Source: Dromaius novaehollandiae
Taxonomy: Eukaryota; Chordata; Aves; Casuariiformes; Dromaiidae
DNA: 64,000 nt
Direction: 5' to 3'
Assembly: GCF_036370855.1 (NCBI RefSeq)
Contig: NC_088101.1
Coordinates: forward strand, 68,261,559 to 68,325,558
The translations under genes and the position numbers were made by a program. Numbering within the stretch: position 1 is the first letter of the stretch; each line of letters opens with the position of its first letter. Below the pieces are notes generated by a model, which had not been told where the DNA came from, made no database searches, and worked only from the letters and a program-made list of their open reading frames with translations. Of the stretch, positions 48,087-59,846 are shown one piece after another.

Positions 48087-48205
48087 GAGGTTCAGCCAAA
48101 TGCACTCAAAAGAGCATGCATGAGGGACTGGGAGATCTCCTCGCAGACTCTCTGATAAAGTCTTTTCTCTTAACCACTGCCAAAGTGGCAGCATCACTTG
48201 GTCAG
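48087..48205 (+). other. Exon-like open segment, unassigned
   Basis: A 119-base segment between an acceptor-like CATATTTCAG and a donor GTAATG. In the frame starting at 48,089 it has 39 codons without a stop (GSAKCTQKSMHEGL..., then a leucine/alanine-rich part ending AAKVAASLGQ-like). Not recognised. It may be a non-coding RNA exon or chance: 39 open codons are not rare. Confidence 0.15.
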
Positions 48206-48682
48206 GTAATGTGTATTCAGAACATGTATTAGAAATGATTAGAGTTTAATTTAGAAAAAATATCCTCAGTGTGAGCTAAACACAATGTTGCGCTTTTTGA
48301 TTTGTGTCACTTAAAGTGATGGTGTACTGGCATTTATCTTTAGATGACTGTCAGCCCAAGTAGGTGTCTCTTGCCTTCCTTCTCCCATGACAGTATAAGG
48401 GATCTAGGTCACAATGGGTTCTAGGTAAAGCTTTCAGGTAGCCTTAAATTTGTTAATATTGATCATAACTAGATCTCCCAAACCTTAATGTTTTTAACCT
48501 AAGCCTTCCCTTGAGATGAGCTCCTTTCCAGGGATTTCCTAAAAGTTTCTCTGCATCAGAGGAATGCTGAAACTTTTTGTTCTCCTGTGTCGGAACTATT
48601 TAGAATGTCCAAGTTGACAAAAAAGTGCTATGTTCCCAACAATTCACTATGCAGGAATCTAAGTTTCCCTTCCCAGGTAATA

Positions 48683-48723
48683 CTCCTCCCCTCCCCTCCC
48701 TTCCCCTCCCCCTCCTCTCCTCT
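48683..48723. repeat. CT-rich (CCCCT)n-like tract
   Basis: Forty-odd bases of C and T only, apart from one A at the edge, with repeated CTCCC units. Polypyrimidine:polypurine DNA of this kind can form triplex structures. Confidence 0.75.
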
Positions 48724-51498
48724 ACCAGCTACTTGGTGCATCTATTCTCCCAAAACAGGAGACTCCAACAAATGTAACTATTGGTCAAAATGACTGATCA
48801 AGACATGCTCGTCTATGTACATGGAAGGCTATTTATTTAATATATTGACTACTCCCTATTACTTTTTCAACCATTTGTCAAGAATTTCTGGACTTCCACA
48901 ATAACTCCAGTTAACAGAGGTCTGGAAAACACAGGAAAAATATCCACTGTACATGAGCAGATCAACTTTGTAGCACATGCACAGCGAGTCTGATGCATCT
49001 GAGATATGTCAGACTTCCTGCACATAATATCTGCATATTTCTATATGGGAAGGCCTAGTCAGGAATATGGACCCACAGTGGTGGGAGGGAGTTCTAATAT
49101 TGAAGGTGCAAGAACACTACAATAATGGACAAAGAAACATTTCTTTATCTCTTCTTCAAAATTAAAAGCCCTTGTAAAAATTCCAGTGCAGCCCGGGTTT
49201 ATGGAGCTGCTGGCAATACCAGCAGATCTATCTTAATCAACATGAAAGCTGATGAAAGGAAACAAAAATACAATGCAGTTGTTGAGTGCTGACATCCATG
49301 TATGGTACACAGCGCACTGAGAACAGGGGCAGTTAGGAAGAGGCACTGAGTGGCATCTGTGTAGATTGGGAGGTATTGTCTCACAGGTGTCTTGAAAGAA
49401 AAGACAAGGAGATTAAACTCCAAATGCCACATTCACTGAACAACAGCAAGGACAGAATTTGGGCTAATGTCTAGTTCTGATTTTGAGTCAACCTACAGTA
49501 ATTAGATACAGGCAGGCTTTAACACTGTAAGAATTCTTCTCCTCCTGTTTCTTCTTTCTTTCTTATTCTCACCTGCCTCAATGACAAAGTCACAGTTGCA
49601 TTCTATATAGCATCTGGACGCTTCTCCTGGGACATCTGTGACTTTGTACCTAGAACATATGGCCACTTGACTGTTCCCTGACCAAAGTTTCATGTGCAGC
49701 CCTCTCTCCTAATTTGTTCTATTTCTTCCTTTCCTTCTGTATTGCTCTTTTTCCTCTGGTGAAATATTCTTTCTGTTTCTCCTTTGTGGTATAGAGTTGA
49801 TTTCTCAACATGGATAACTTGCAAATTATTTGAAAACTTGCAAATCAGAAGTAAATGTTGGTGTGTGGTGTATATATACATATATAGCCTGTACATGTAT
49901 TCAGGATGGATGGAGACTGTTGAGGACCCAGTTACACCCAACAGCAAAGCTTTGGCATGGCTATGTAGCCATCAGCTGTATGTATTTTAGAGCACTAGGA
50001 TAAAGGGGTAAATAATGGGTAAGAGAGAGGATAACTTAGTCTGAGGTTTGCAATTTCATATCAATGTGGTGGTGAAGAGAGGCAGGCTTGCATCCTGAAT
50101 GCTAGGGTTTTTTCTTAAGCCAAAAGGTGATACACTTCCTTTTCTTTCAGTGATTTGTCTTTCAGTCTTACTTCCTGGGACTCTTCCATCCTCACTTCGA
50201 ACAGTATCCCTTTTGAAAGTCTGAGAAGAAGCTGTGTTCAGAAGTCTGGATTTTTCCTCATCTTTCATCTTTTTCTTTCTCCTTCTCATCCTCTTGTAAC
50301 TGTTCGCTCTTGTGCTCTTCTGTTCCTACACCACTATTGCTTTTTCCCTTGGCATTCTCACCTTTATACACCCTGCTCTTTTTCCTTCTCTGCAAAGGGA
50401 GCACAATGTTGGAGCTGAGATAAATCTCAAGAAGCAATATTCCACCAGGGAGCATCCAGGCCATAGGCATGAGCAGAACTGGATGATTTTGTAAATGCAT
50501 GATTGTTAAGACAGAATATATCCTTAAAACTTCATGCTGAAATAAATTAGCATTTTTCATACTGACCCTATGAAACAGAACACATTTCAGAAAAAACAAG
50601 TTAGCAGATCTGTTTGAAAGCACTGACACTGGTCTCAACCTTAACTATCATGAAGCTGGTATAGAAAAGTGATTTGTTGTTGAGATATGACAAAGCAGAT
50701 TATGAACATATCTATTACCTATTTCTCAGTATTAACTACTGAAAATATTCTAATTCAGTAGTATTAATCACCACAGCATTAGCTAGTGGTGGCATTTAGT
50801 TTCAATTAGAACAGAGATGGGAGGTGCTGTAGTTACCAATAAAGCTACCATAGGCCATCTGCAAAATCTGCACCCGTTATTGTTCAATGGTGTTTTTAAA
50901 GTACAAAGCAGAAAACCTCTCCTAGATCCACCTTGGGGATTTTAAGACATTATTACCTTTAGCTTCCTAGCAATGTCCCTCTGCTGAACTACCCTAATCC
51001 TCCCAACAAAGCAATTTATGTGTGCTCCCTAACTCATTTCTGTCCAAATGAGAAAGGTTAACTTAAAACAGTTTAAGTATCAGCTCTTTGTTAATGTGGC
51101 TTATTTGACAAAAGTAGATCAAGAGAGCTTATAAAAACTACACCTCTGGGAGAACTTTAGGGTTATAGGATGTGTTGGAGGGATATTAGAAATGCCTGTT
51201 GTATAAATGTCTATCAATAGACAGGCAACAGCAGAGCTGCCCATATCTTGTTCCAGTTATTTTAGATTTTCCATTTTGTTTAAGTGCCCAAATAAATCCA
51301 CTATTAAAAAAATGAGCACATAAGAATCTCATATGACATAGTATCCTCCACAAGGTCCACAGTGTTTCAGCCAGATTTTCTTCACTGTTCTTGCAGATCA
51401 ACATGTTTTGTTGTAGCTAACATTTTTCAGAGAATATTTGCACTGAAAATTCAGTTCTTACCCTATCCCTCTCCCACAGATGATGCTGAGCAGCATTT

Positions 51499-51526
51499 CC
51501 CCCCCCCCTTCTTTTTTTTTTTTTTT
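51499..51526. repeat. C10 and T15 homopolymer pair
   Basis: Ten C, then TTC, then fifteen T, followed by ACAG. It looks like an extreme splice acceptor tract but has no identifiable exon after it. Confidence 0.8.
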
Positions 51527-54500
51527 ACAGTAAAGGAAATTCTCTAGGATTCTCCACTATAAAATTGCTCCAAGGTATTAATTAATATTTCCACTAGAAT
51601 CTAGGGAAAAATAAACCTATTGTCAAATATCTGCATATTTCTGCACCAAACGTTCAATAAATAGCTTTCTAACAATACCTACTATTATTCATGTACGTGT
51701 ATCCAAAATCAACCAGAATGTCACCTAAATGTAGGATCAGTCAACTAGTATGGAAAAAGGCATATAGAAAAAAATTAGCTTTTACAAGAAAATATGTAAT
51801 TCTTTGGTCCTGATCCTCCAAAGATATATTCAAGTGCTGAACTTTATTCACTGTGAGCAGTGTCAGGCTGTTAAGTGACATGGATTTTTTTCAGGGGAAC
51901 TGGCAGCTGACGCAGTGTCCCCTCCCCAGTTGCTTGTCCATGCCCCTCTGCTGCTCCACCTGTTGTCCTTGTCAGGAAACCAAAAAATCTCAGAAACTGC
52001 TTTTATGTTGTTGTGGCTAGGCTATTTGTTAGCCATATCAGTTTCACAGCCTGATGCACTGCCATAACAAGGGACAGGGTACTGCAGAAATGGGAATGAG
52101 CAGTCAGGAGTGGGAAGGTCAGGGGCTGCTTAGGTAGTGCTGCAGCACAATGTTTAACCACAACCTCATTTACTTCCATGAAACTACTTGCTGCATATTA
52201 AAAATAACATACTACTGGGCCCTGTTTTATATATTTCATACACTATTGCATAGACAGAAGTTACTTCAAAAAAAAAAGGTTGTTAAAATTGCAGAAGGAA
52301 GCATTCATTTACAAAGGACCTGTGGCAAGTTTAATTCTGCCTCTCTTATTGTAATAGTTCTCTTATTACATACTTGTAGAAAACAGAAAGAACTTTAAAT
52401 CAGAGTTGCTTTGTTTAGTCCCTGAAGACTAGAAATGACCTAAAAAAGATGGCTCCCAGTTGTATTCCTTTCTGGAGGCATCTCCTACATCAAGGAAGTG
52501 TTCACTCACACAATACAAGATGTGGCCAAAGGAAATATGAGGCCTGAAATTGGGCTGCTGCCTTCTGAACAAGTTATTTCAACTGCAGTTCAGGTCCAAG
52601 GAGTCTGAGCCAGATCCACTGTGTCAACAGCATGCTCCTCAACATCCTGCTTCCCGGTATTCTTCAGATCTGGGTAGAAAGCAAGCACTTACATGATAAA
52701 TCCAACCTGCATGTATATAGATCAACTAACTATCCTACGTGTCTAGAGCAGGTCCAGTTATAAGACAAAGAAGAGGCTCACCTTTGCCAAAGGCAGAAGT
52801 TATACAGCCAACAAGGTCACCACTACACTAAGTACAAAAAAGAGCCTCAGCCTCATGAGATAGTAGACAGCCCTTTCAATTAAGCTAGATGTGGCTGATC
52901 CGATTAAAAAAAAAGCTGCGACTGCAGCATTCCCCTTGTTTTCACATTCCCCCTGAAAGACAGGTTGCTCAGCATCTCTTCAAAGGAAGTCACTCACTGG
53001 AGTATTCTATCAGTTCCTTTGTTTTTGCAAGAAGGAGAAGCTTTAGCAGCACCCTGTGCTTTCCCTTGTCCCTTGAACAGTCTCACCAATTACAGAGAAG
53101 GCTATAATTACAGGGTATGCAATGTAATCTAATAACAACAACAACGACAAAACTTAGCCAAATGTCTGCTGTTAACTCCTTTAGGGTTCTTCTACAGCTT
53201 TCAGATTATACTAAAATTATTATTCCCAGCCGTGTTACAGAGATGACACACTAAAAAACAACCTCACTTCTACAAGGCTGGGCGTTATGGTAATAGGCCA
53301 TCAAAAAGAGGAGGTTACAATCCACTTTGACACAGCTGCAGAAGTTTAAATCCAGTTTCAGTGCTTTCATTGGCTGTGAAGATTGTTCTGCAAGGGGACT
53401 TTTAACACAGTTGGTTAGAAAAAACATTGATTATCTGGGAGAAGAATAAGGAAGCTAATCTGTTGAAAAGCTTGGCCCAACTGGGCAAGCTATGGAAGTC
53501 AATGTTTATGGCTTATTACATACTGTTTCTAGGTTATGATGGATTTTTATTCTGTATAACTCTCTACTGCTACCACCTTGTTATGTAGTCCAGGGCTTAA
53601 TATGAAGATAAGGACTACCCTTTAACACTTTGGACATTGGTAGCCCATCAAGTAGAGGTTATTATGTCACCTATTTCACACCTCAGGAGCTTTTGTCATC
53701 TTTACTTGTTGGAACGTTGCATATTCTATCTAGGCAATAGAAACTAAGCCAATAATAAGTGTCTTACACTTGCACATATACTCAGTGCAAAGCTGTACCA
53801 CCAGTAGATCCAGCATGCCTAACCTTAAGCATGAATATGAGTGTTTTATAGACTGTATTAAAAGAGAGGACTTTAAAAAAAGGCCTAAGGAGCTATCGCT
53901 ATAATGAATAAAGGATGATTGTACTAAATACAAAAGGAATGAAAAATATACACCAATGTAATACATTTTTCCCTCTGCTGATGTGAAATACTTGCAAAGA
54001 AAAAGCAAGAAAGAATCAAGCTTCCACAAAAGAAGTGCTAACTGAAAAACTCAAATTTACTCATATTCCAATATTCCAACAGAAGATCAAGCAACAAGCT
54101 TGAAATCCTGGTCTTCTCTGAATTTAAACAGTTCCCCCAAGAAATATGTACTGCTCCCTAACAGCACTTTATATCTAAGGAGCCTCTCCCAAGATTTCAG
54201 ACTTGGACCAGAAAGGAGTTAGGTTGTAAGGAGCTTAAAAGATAAACTGCCTTCACATACAACATATTAGCTATAGCTTCAGAGGTTTCCAAGTGTGGAA
54301 AGTATTAAAGCAATGTTACTTCAGCGATGAAGACCTAGAACTTACCAGAACAACATGTGAATTCAATGTATAATCAATGTAAATTTGATATATAATCTAG
54401 TTTACTCAGTGATGATATTTTGCATTTATGCCATCTCTTCAGCTAAAATTCAGAGTACTTAAAATTCAAAGTACTTAAAAAAACCTACTCTTGCAAGGTT

Positions 54501-54660
54501 TCTTTGAGTGGACTAAAGGTGACCTAAGCTCTTAGTAAATGACTGAGAGCATTAGAATGACAAGTAGTTGTAGACAACAATATTTTTCCTCTAGGGAATG
54601 AGTTTTGTTTTCAAAAGTGAATTATCCCTCAGGTTAATGTTCTAATAGATATAGCTACTT

Positions 54661-54690
54661 TTAAAATCACTTAAAATCACTTAAAATAAC
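54661..54690. repeat. Three-unit 10-base tandem repeat
   Basis: TTAAAATCAC twice, then TTAAAATAAC. A short minisatellite-like duplication. A similar local duplication (AGTACTTAAAATTCA type) lies about 200 bases upstream. Confidence 0.8.
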
Positions 54691-56604
54691 ATTAGAGAAT
54701 GCACACTTAATAGTACAGGCTGCAGGGAAGGGCAGTGTCAAAATTCAGCATTTTACTTTCTCATGTCTGCTGCTTCTTTCTGTTGCATCCATCTTGTGCA
54801 CAGTCTTAAGTTTCTCAGAAGCCTTTAGGTACTTGATTAGATTTTTTTCTCTTTGTAATGCTACCCAACTAAGATAGAGGTGATGTCATTGGGCTGGTGG
54901 CCTGGCATCTGTCCCTGTTATGAAGAGATGCATATTCCTCTTTGGTCAGTGAGGTATGGTGACTCACTTGAGCCATTTGCTTCTGGTTTTCCAGGTAGGT
55001 TTTGATAGCCAGAAGTGATTTTTCCCATCTGTGCTCACACAGTGATTGCAAACTTTCTCTCTCCTTTTTTTTCTTCTTTATGAAACACTACCAAAATCAT
55101 CCTGACCTTTTTGACCTCTAAACTGAATTGATGTGATGTGTTCTATATGGGATGATGTTTGATGACCATTCACAAATTTCAGACAGTGTGTTACTGCTGA
55201 TACAGTCGGCTGTCATGGCAATGCTGCTGGCTTCCTAAAGTGTACTTCTCAGAGCAATTCAAAGTTGATTTATATGTATCTGAAGTGTTGCAAAGTTTAG
55301 TTTCTCTAATTATAGAGAAGCTGCTGCTTTTCTTCCCTGCAGAAACTGAGATCATTTGATGTATTCATTTTCATATTTTTAAATTTGAAAAAAATTGGAA
55401 GTCTAAGGTCTTTAAACATTTGGGCTGATTATGGGCTCTTGTCTGAAGTATTCTTCTCATGATGTGACAGAACGTGAGGATAAGCTCCATTTACTCACAT
55501 AGGCTTGGATCGGGGGGAGGACAGAAGAAGAGCTTGTCTGTAATGGGTGTTTGTATTTAAGGCTCCTGGGTATTTTGCTAAGGGCGTTACCCATGTATAT
55601 ATTTATTTCGTAAAGCAGATTGCAATGATAATTATCAGGACTACTTCCAAGTTTAATATTTTTAAATTAGTTTGCAGGAACTTCTTTAATATCATGTGTT
55701 ATAGATTTTTAAAAATATGGATTAGGCTTTTAATTGTTTTTAAAAAGCAAACCATATAACATGCAAGCTTTAGCAGACTGAACCTCCCCTAGTTGTCTAT
55801 CCTATCATCCTGCTCATTACTACTGCCTCTATTGCAACAGTGGAAGAATAAGATGTGTGGATTCACTTCAGTCCCCTATTTTGGCTTAAACTGGTGAGGG
55901 TGTATTTCTGCTAAAATGCTAGACTGGATATATCACATTTTCCTGCCCTTTGTGGACTTGGTAATCTCTAGCAAATGAGTGATGCAATTGGCTAGTGGCA
56001 GTAATATCTGAAATTGTGACACCTAAATCTGCCAGACCTCTCTGTCAGAAACCCCACTAGTTGCAAAGTAGGTCTCTCATGTAAAGCTTGTCTAAGACCC
56101 ATGATTCTGGGGAGAACGCAACACACAATCAGAATAATATAATATTATAGAGATAACATTATTCTCCTAAGTCACTGTATCAGTTTTAGACATTAATGCT
56201 CCTTTCAACCCAAATAGCATAGTAAGTATGCCCACACTCAAAGCAAAATTCTCACTGGAAATTGTCTAAGAAGATTTTGATACCAAAGAGTATATATTTT
56301 TTTAACTAGGGTAAGAAATGGAGAGTAAAAGAATAGATAGTCAAATGGCAACTAATATAAACATCTCCTGTTTCAGTAATCTAAGATTTTCATTCTTATA
56401 GATGAATACAAAAGACTTCTCAGGGAAAAAAAAACCCAAACTCTTATTTAACAAATGCCTTTGAAAAGGCAGAAAATATGCTTAAATGTGCCCTATTTTA
56501 CACATTCCTTTTATCCTTTAGGGGTTTAATGCTTATCACTTCGTCATTATGTCAATTTGTGCTTCCCAATCTTTTTTTTTCCCTGTTGTCTCATCTTATA
56601 TTTA

Positions 56605-56825
56605 GGCTGTGATCCTGTAAACACTTACCTACATGCTTAATTTTGCTACTCCTAGTAACCTCTTTGAAGTTAAAAGGATTATTTGCATTAGTAAAATAAG
56701 GCATGTGTGTGCTTGCAGGATGAAGGCCTTAGATTGTAAACTCTTTGGGATAAGACCAGATTGTTTATTATGTAGTCATACAGCTCAAAGCACAGTTGGG
56801 TGGAGGTTCTTTTCAGGGATCCTAG
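56605..56825 (+). repeat. Fold-back repeat with GTAAACTCTTTGGG block
   Basis: The left arm ATCCTGTAAACACTTACCTA (then CATGCTTAA) is largely complementary to AGGCATGTGTGTGCTTGCAG followed by GAT about 90 bases on. After the fold comes CCTTAGATTGTAAACTCTTT GGG and a GCACAGTTGGGTGGAGG-like end. I know this order from old repeats common in turtles, crocodiles and birds (arms 'GTGCTTAAGTCTTTGCAGGAT', then 'TAGATTGTAAACTCTTTGGGGCAGGGAC'). The family name is not assigned. Confidence 0.6.
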
Positions 56826-57751
56826 AAATATTGTTAATACATAGATAATTAGTAGATGGGATATCAGTCTGGGTAATAGCAGTCTAGTAGTTGCCGACCC
56901 CAACTCACGCACAGAATCTTTCTCCTTTCTTTTTGCACTTGCTGGGGAGATGTAGCCACAAGATCATTTTCAGGCTGTCATATCTGCTGAGATTTCCTCT
57001 TTTATGACCTCCTAAAGCAGAACCTTGCCCTGGTGTTGGCAATGTGGTAAGCTGGAGCAAGACCACGAATGTCTGTATGCTGCTGTGCATAGGGAGGTGT
57101 AATCAAGATGTGAAACTCTGCTGCAGAACTCTCCAAGCTCCCTTTGTCTGAGAGCTGCTGTCTTCTGAGAGCCACATAGCACAGCACAGTGGTAGCTGCT
57201 CATCCCATCTCTTTTTCCATTTTGCAGGGACACACAGCCACTACATCTTTTGGAGGCTCCCTTCTCTGATAAGCTAAATGTCTTCTCCTCAGACACTCTA
57301 TCTCAGTAATCATTTGTTTGAGATAGCCATCATTTAAAAGCCACTGTGAGATGTGTAGCAAGCCTTACCTAGCTGCATTCTGTGAACACAGCTCTGTGTT
57401 CTATGACAGCACCTCAAATAATCTTGATATTTGGGATAGAAACTGCTGTAACGCTTATCCTCTGGCAACCTCTAAAATAGATACTCCAGTTTTTCGTAAT
57501 GTAACTTGGAAAATGACTCCTCGCTTTGCATGAAAAACTCAAGACCAAGGTTCAAGAAATATTTATTTTGGTTGATAATGCTAAGCAGGAAAATGGTATT
57601 TTTATTACAGTAGTGTCTAGAATTCCAGTAGAGATCAGGACACCATTTTGTTGTATTATCCAAAATTAGGAACAGGAATGCTCTTCTACTAAAGAATATA
57701 CTATAAGAATTTGTCTACAATGCCTAACTATTTTAGTAGTTATACTTACAG

Positions 57752-57880
57752 AACTCCAGAAAATCTTTGGGACAAGAAGCCATGGACAAACATCCACTTG
57801 CTGAGCTGGCTGTACTACTTGGTCACTGCTGCTAGACGCTCTGTTCTGACCATTGCTAGATTTGCTAGCAGAGCTGTTAC
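57752..57880 (+). other. Exon-like open segment, unassigned
   Basis: A 129-base segment (a multiple of three) between TATACTTACAG and a consensus donor GTAAGT. The frame from 57,753 is open throughout: TPENLWDKKPWTNIHLLSWL, then YYLVTAARRSVLTIARFASR. The opposite strand is also open here (78 codons), which weakens the case. Not recognised. Confidence 0.15.
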
Positions 57881-59580
57881 GTAAGTGCTCCCTTGCCCTC
57901 ACAGTCAGATAGAGTTACCAAAGATTTAGTGGTTAAAATATCTGAACTATCCTGACTGTTTTTGACCAAAATGGTTAGGGAGTGCTCATGCAAGTAGTTC
58001 AGTGAAGGCTATAGTAATTTCTGGCAAGAAGGTTGTAAAGGGCAATGGGGAGCAAGATTTGCAAAGCGCATGTCTTTCAACACATGTATCTAGATAGAGA
58101 GCTATACCAATAGTAGTGCTTTCAAATTGCATCTTAAAACTATTACTGGTCTAAGATATGAACTTAAATCGCTAGGAAGGTGCTGGGGAAGCATGAAATA
58201 GGGCAGGACAAATAGAGAAGATGTCCGACAATTGATGTTCTCTAGATAGCCACTGGACATATCAAGAATTGTGCCTCTTAGTGAAGCTGTTAGAAATTGG
58301 CTTTTACGAGCTGTGCTAAAGTACCAAGGGACCACACTGGAAGATAAGGCAGCTTCTGAGACCTAGTGCTGAGACAGAGTAGAAATGGCTTGAAGGAAGT
58401 GGGCATGTGGCAGCAGAGGTGGGTCAGTCCAGCACCGAGTGTGCTTCTACCAGCATGGGGGCAGCCTGCTTTCTGATGACTTGGTTGTTACAGGTATCTT
58501 GATATTTGCCTGACTCCACTATCTCCTGCCCAAACTCATCTGTGCCTTCAGTTAGCGTACAAATTCTGTATGTGCGGAGGGTTAAGCCAGTTCTTAAAAA
58601 GCATGTGCACAGGGTAGGAGATGAGGAACACAGCTCAGGGGCACAAAACCAAGTCTGAGGACTACTCCCTTGGAGCAGGCCTAAGCTACAGACTTCTGCT
58701 GGCAGTTTTGCCAGTGAAAAGTAATGATTACAGCTCCATGCAAAAATCTGTAACTGTACTGAGGAAACAGCACTCACACTCACGTGTTATTTTGCTTTTA
58801 GGATTTGTTTTGCTAAGTGCCAGTGTAGCTGTGTTGACCCTTAGAAAACTTTGTAAGAGCAGACAGGTCCTCTGGGGTTTCTATTGCGAACATGGGATTT
58901 CCTTGTACTGGCAATCTTACACAGACACCAAAGACAAATCACAGGAGAAAGTAGCAGAAACTAGGAACTGTTTTTCTGGGTCTCTGTGTGACACTTTTAC
59001 TTTTCTCACAAAACATATTTCTAGTAATACTTTTGATGTCTGAATAGTTAAAGATGTAAAGCAGTAAATAGTGTGTGCTTTCACAGCTTGTAGTTTAGAT
59101 GTCACTGGTTTTCTAATAATTTCTGCTACTGCAGATGATGTGTGAAAGATTGTACTTTTCCCCACCCAAGGCTAAGGAAGTCTGTGATGGCCTAAAATAG
59201 GTGTTTGCCAATACAGTTATCAGGTTTAAACACCCTCCTCGAACACGCCTGTCCCAGCCCACGCGGACAGGACAGACTGTGGAAAGGGATTTCGCTCGTA
59301 GGGCATCAACGGCAGCACCCAGGCTGCCAGACCCTAACAGGGCACGGGAGCCGCTCCGATCCGCCAGGGAAGGCGCCTGGGCCTCCCGGGCAACGCTGCC
59401 CGCGGTCCCGCCAGGAGCCGTGGTGCCCAGAGCCGGGCCGCGGCCGCTGCCCGCGGAGCCATTACCGCGCTGCGGGCGGGGCAGGGCGGCCGTTGGGCCG
59501 CGCGCGCCGCTCGATGGCTTTTGCAGGCGGACCCGCCGCGCGCGTGCGCGCGACGCCCGCTCCCCCTCCCTCCTCCCTCA

Positions 59581-59599
59581 GCACGCGCGCGCGCGCGCG
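59581..59599. repeat. Alternating CG run, possible Z-DNA
   Basis: Nineteen bases of strict purine-pyrimidine alternation (GCAC then CG repeated), some 180 bases upstream of the DHX15 ATG. Such runs can adopt Z-DNA when the promoter is negatively supercoiled. Confidence 0.7.
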
Positions 59600-59643
59600 G
59601 CCGCTCGCGCCAGTGTCTCGCGCAGCCCCGGCGCTTCCTTCCG

Positions 59644-59654
59644 GCCGCCATTTT
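59644..59654 (+). promoter_or_regulatory. DHX15: YY1 site in DHX15 5' region
   Basis: GCCGCCATTTT matches the YY1 consensus in the orientation often found just downstream of TATA-less starts. About 125 bases upstream of the ATG, so the start of transcription is likely close by. Confidence 0.55.
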
Positions 59655-59778
59655 AGTTGCTGTGCCTGGCCTCGCGGCGCTGCCGCTGCTGCTGCTCGAG
59701 GAGCGGAGAGCGCCCGCCGCACCCAGCCCGGCCGCATCGCGCGGCTGCTCGCTCCTCCGGCCGCCAGCCGCCGCCGCC

Positions 59779-59846
59779 ATGTCCAAGCGCCACCGCCTAG
59801 ACCTGGGGGACGACTACACCTCCAGCAAGAAACGCGCCGCCGACGG
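59779..59846 (+). CDS. DHX15: DHX15 first coding exon (partial gene)
   Basis: Sixty-eight coding bases: 22 codons plus two bases of a Gly codon, ending at a GTGAGG donor. The product begins MSKRHRLDLGDDYTSSKKRA, the known N-terminus of DHX15 (human has the same first ten residues). DHX15 is a nuclear DEAH-box RNA helicase (yeast Prp43 family) that takes apart the spliceosome and intron lariat, helps ribosome assembly and acts with G-patch partners. This exon gives only the start of the basic, charged N-terminal extension; the helicase domains lie in later exons outside the window. The ATG is in a good context (GCCGCCGCCATG, G at -3). Orientation away from SOD3 fits the conserved order. Confidence 0.95.

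Larger units (their letters stand above)
46541..59200. other. Intergenic region, DHX15 side
   Basis: AT-rich, with no gene recognised. It contains a MIR relic (47,455-47,580), a CT-rich tract (48,683-48,723), a C-run/T-run (51,499-51,526), a three-unit tandem repeat (54,661-54,690), a fold-back repeat (56,605-56,825) and two exon-like open segments (48,087-48,205 and 57,752-57,880). The 140-codon frame at 58,621-59,043 (+) has no family resemblance I can name. Confidence 0.55.

Noticed and set aside
58621-59043. 140-codon plus-strand frame just upstream of the DHX15 island
   Set aside because: No domain recognised; the hydrophobic part looks incidental, and an 82-codon frame overlaps it on the other strand.
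14606-59200. Search for retroviral LTR-gag-pol remnants, tRNA genes, microRNA hairpins and CRISPR arrays
   Set aside because: No reading frame resembles retroviral proteins, no cloverleaf or long perfect hairpin was seen, and there are no regularly spaced repeats. A computed search could still find degraded copies.
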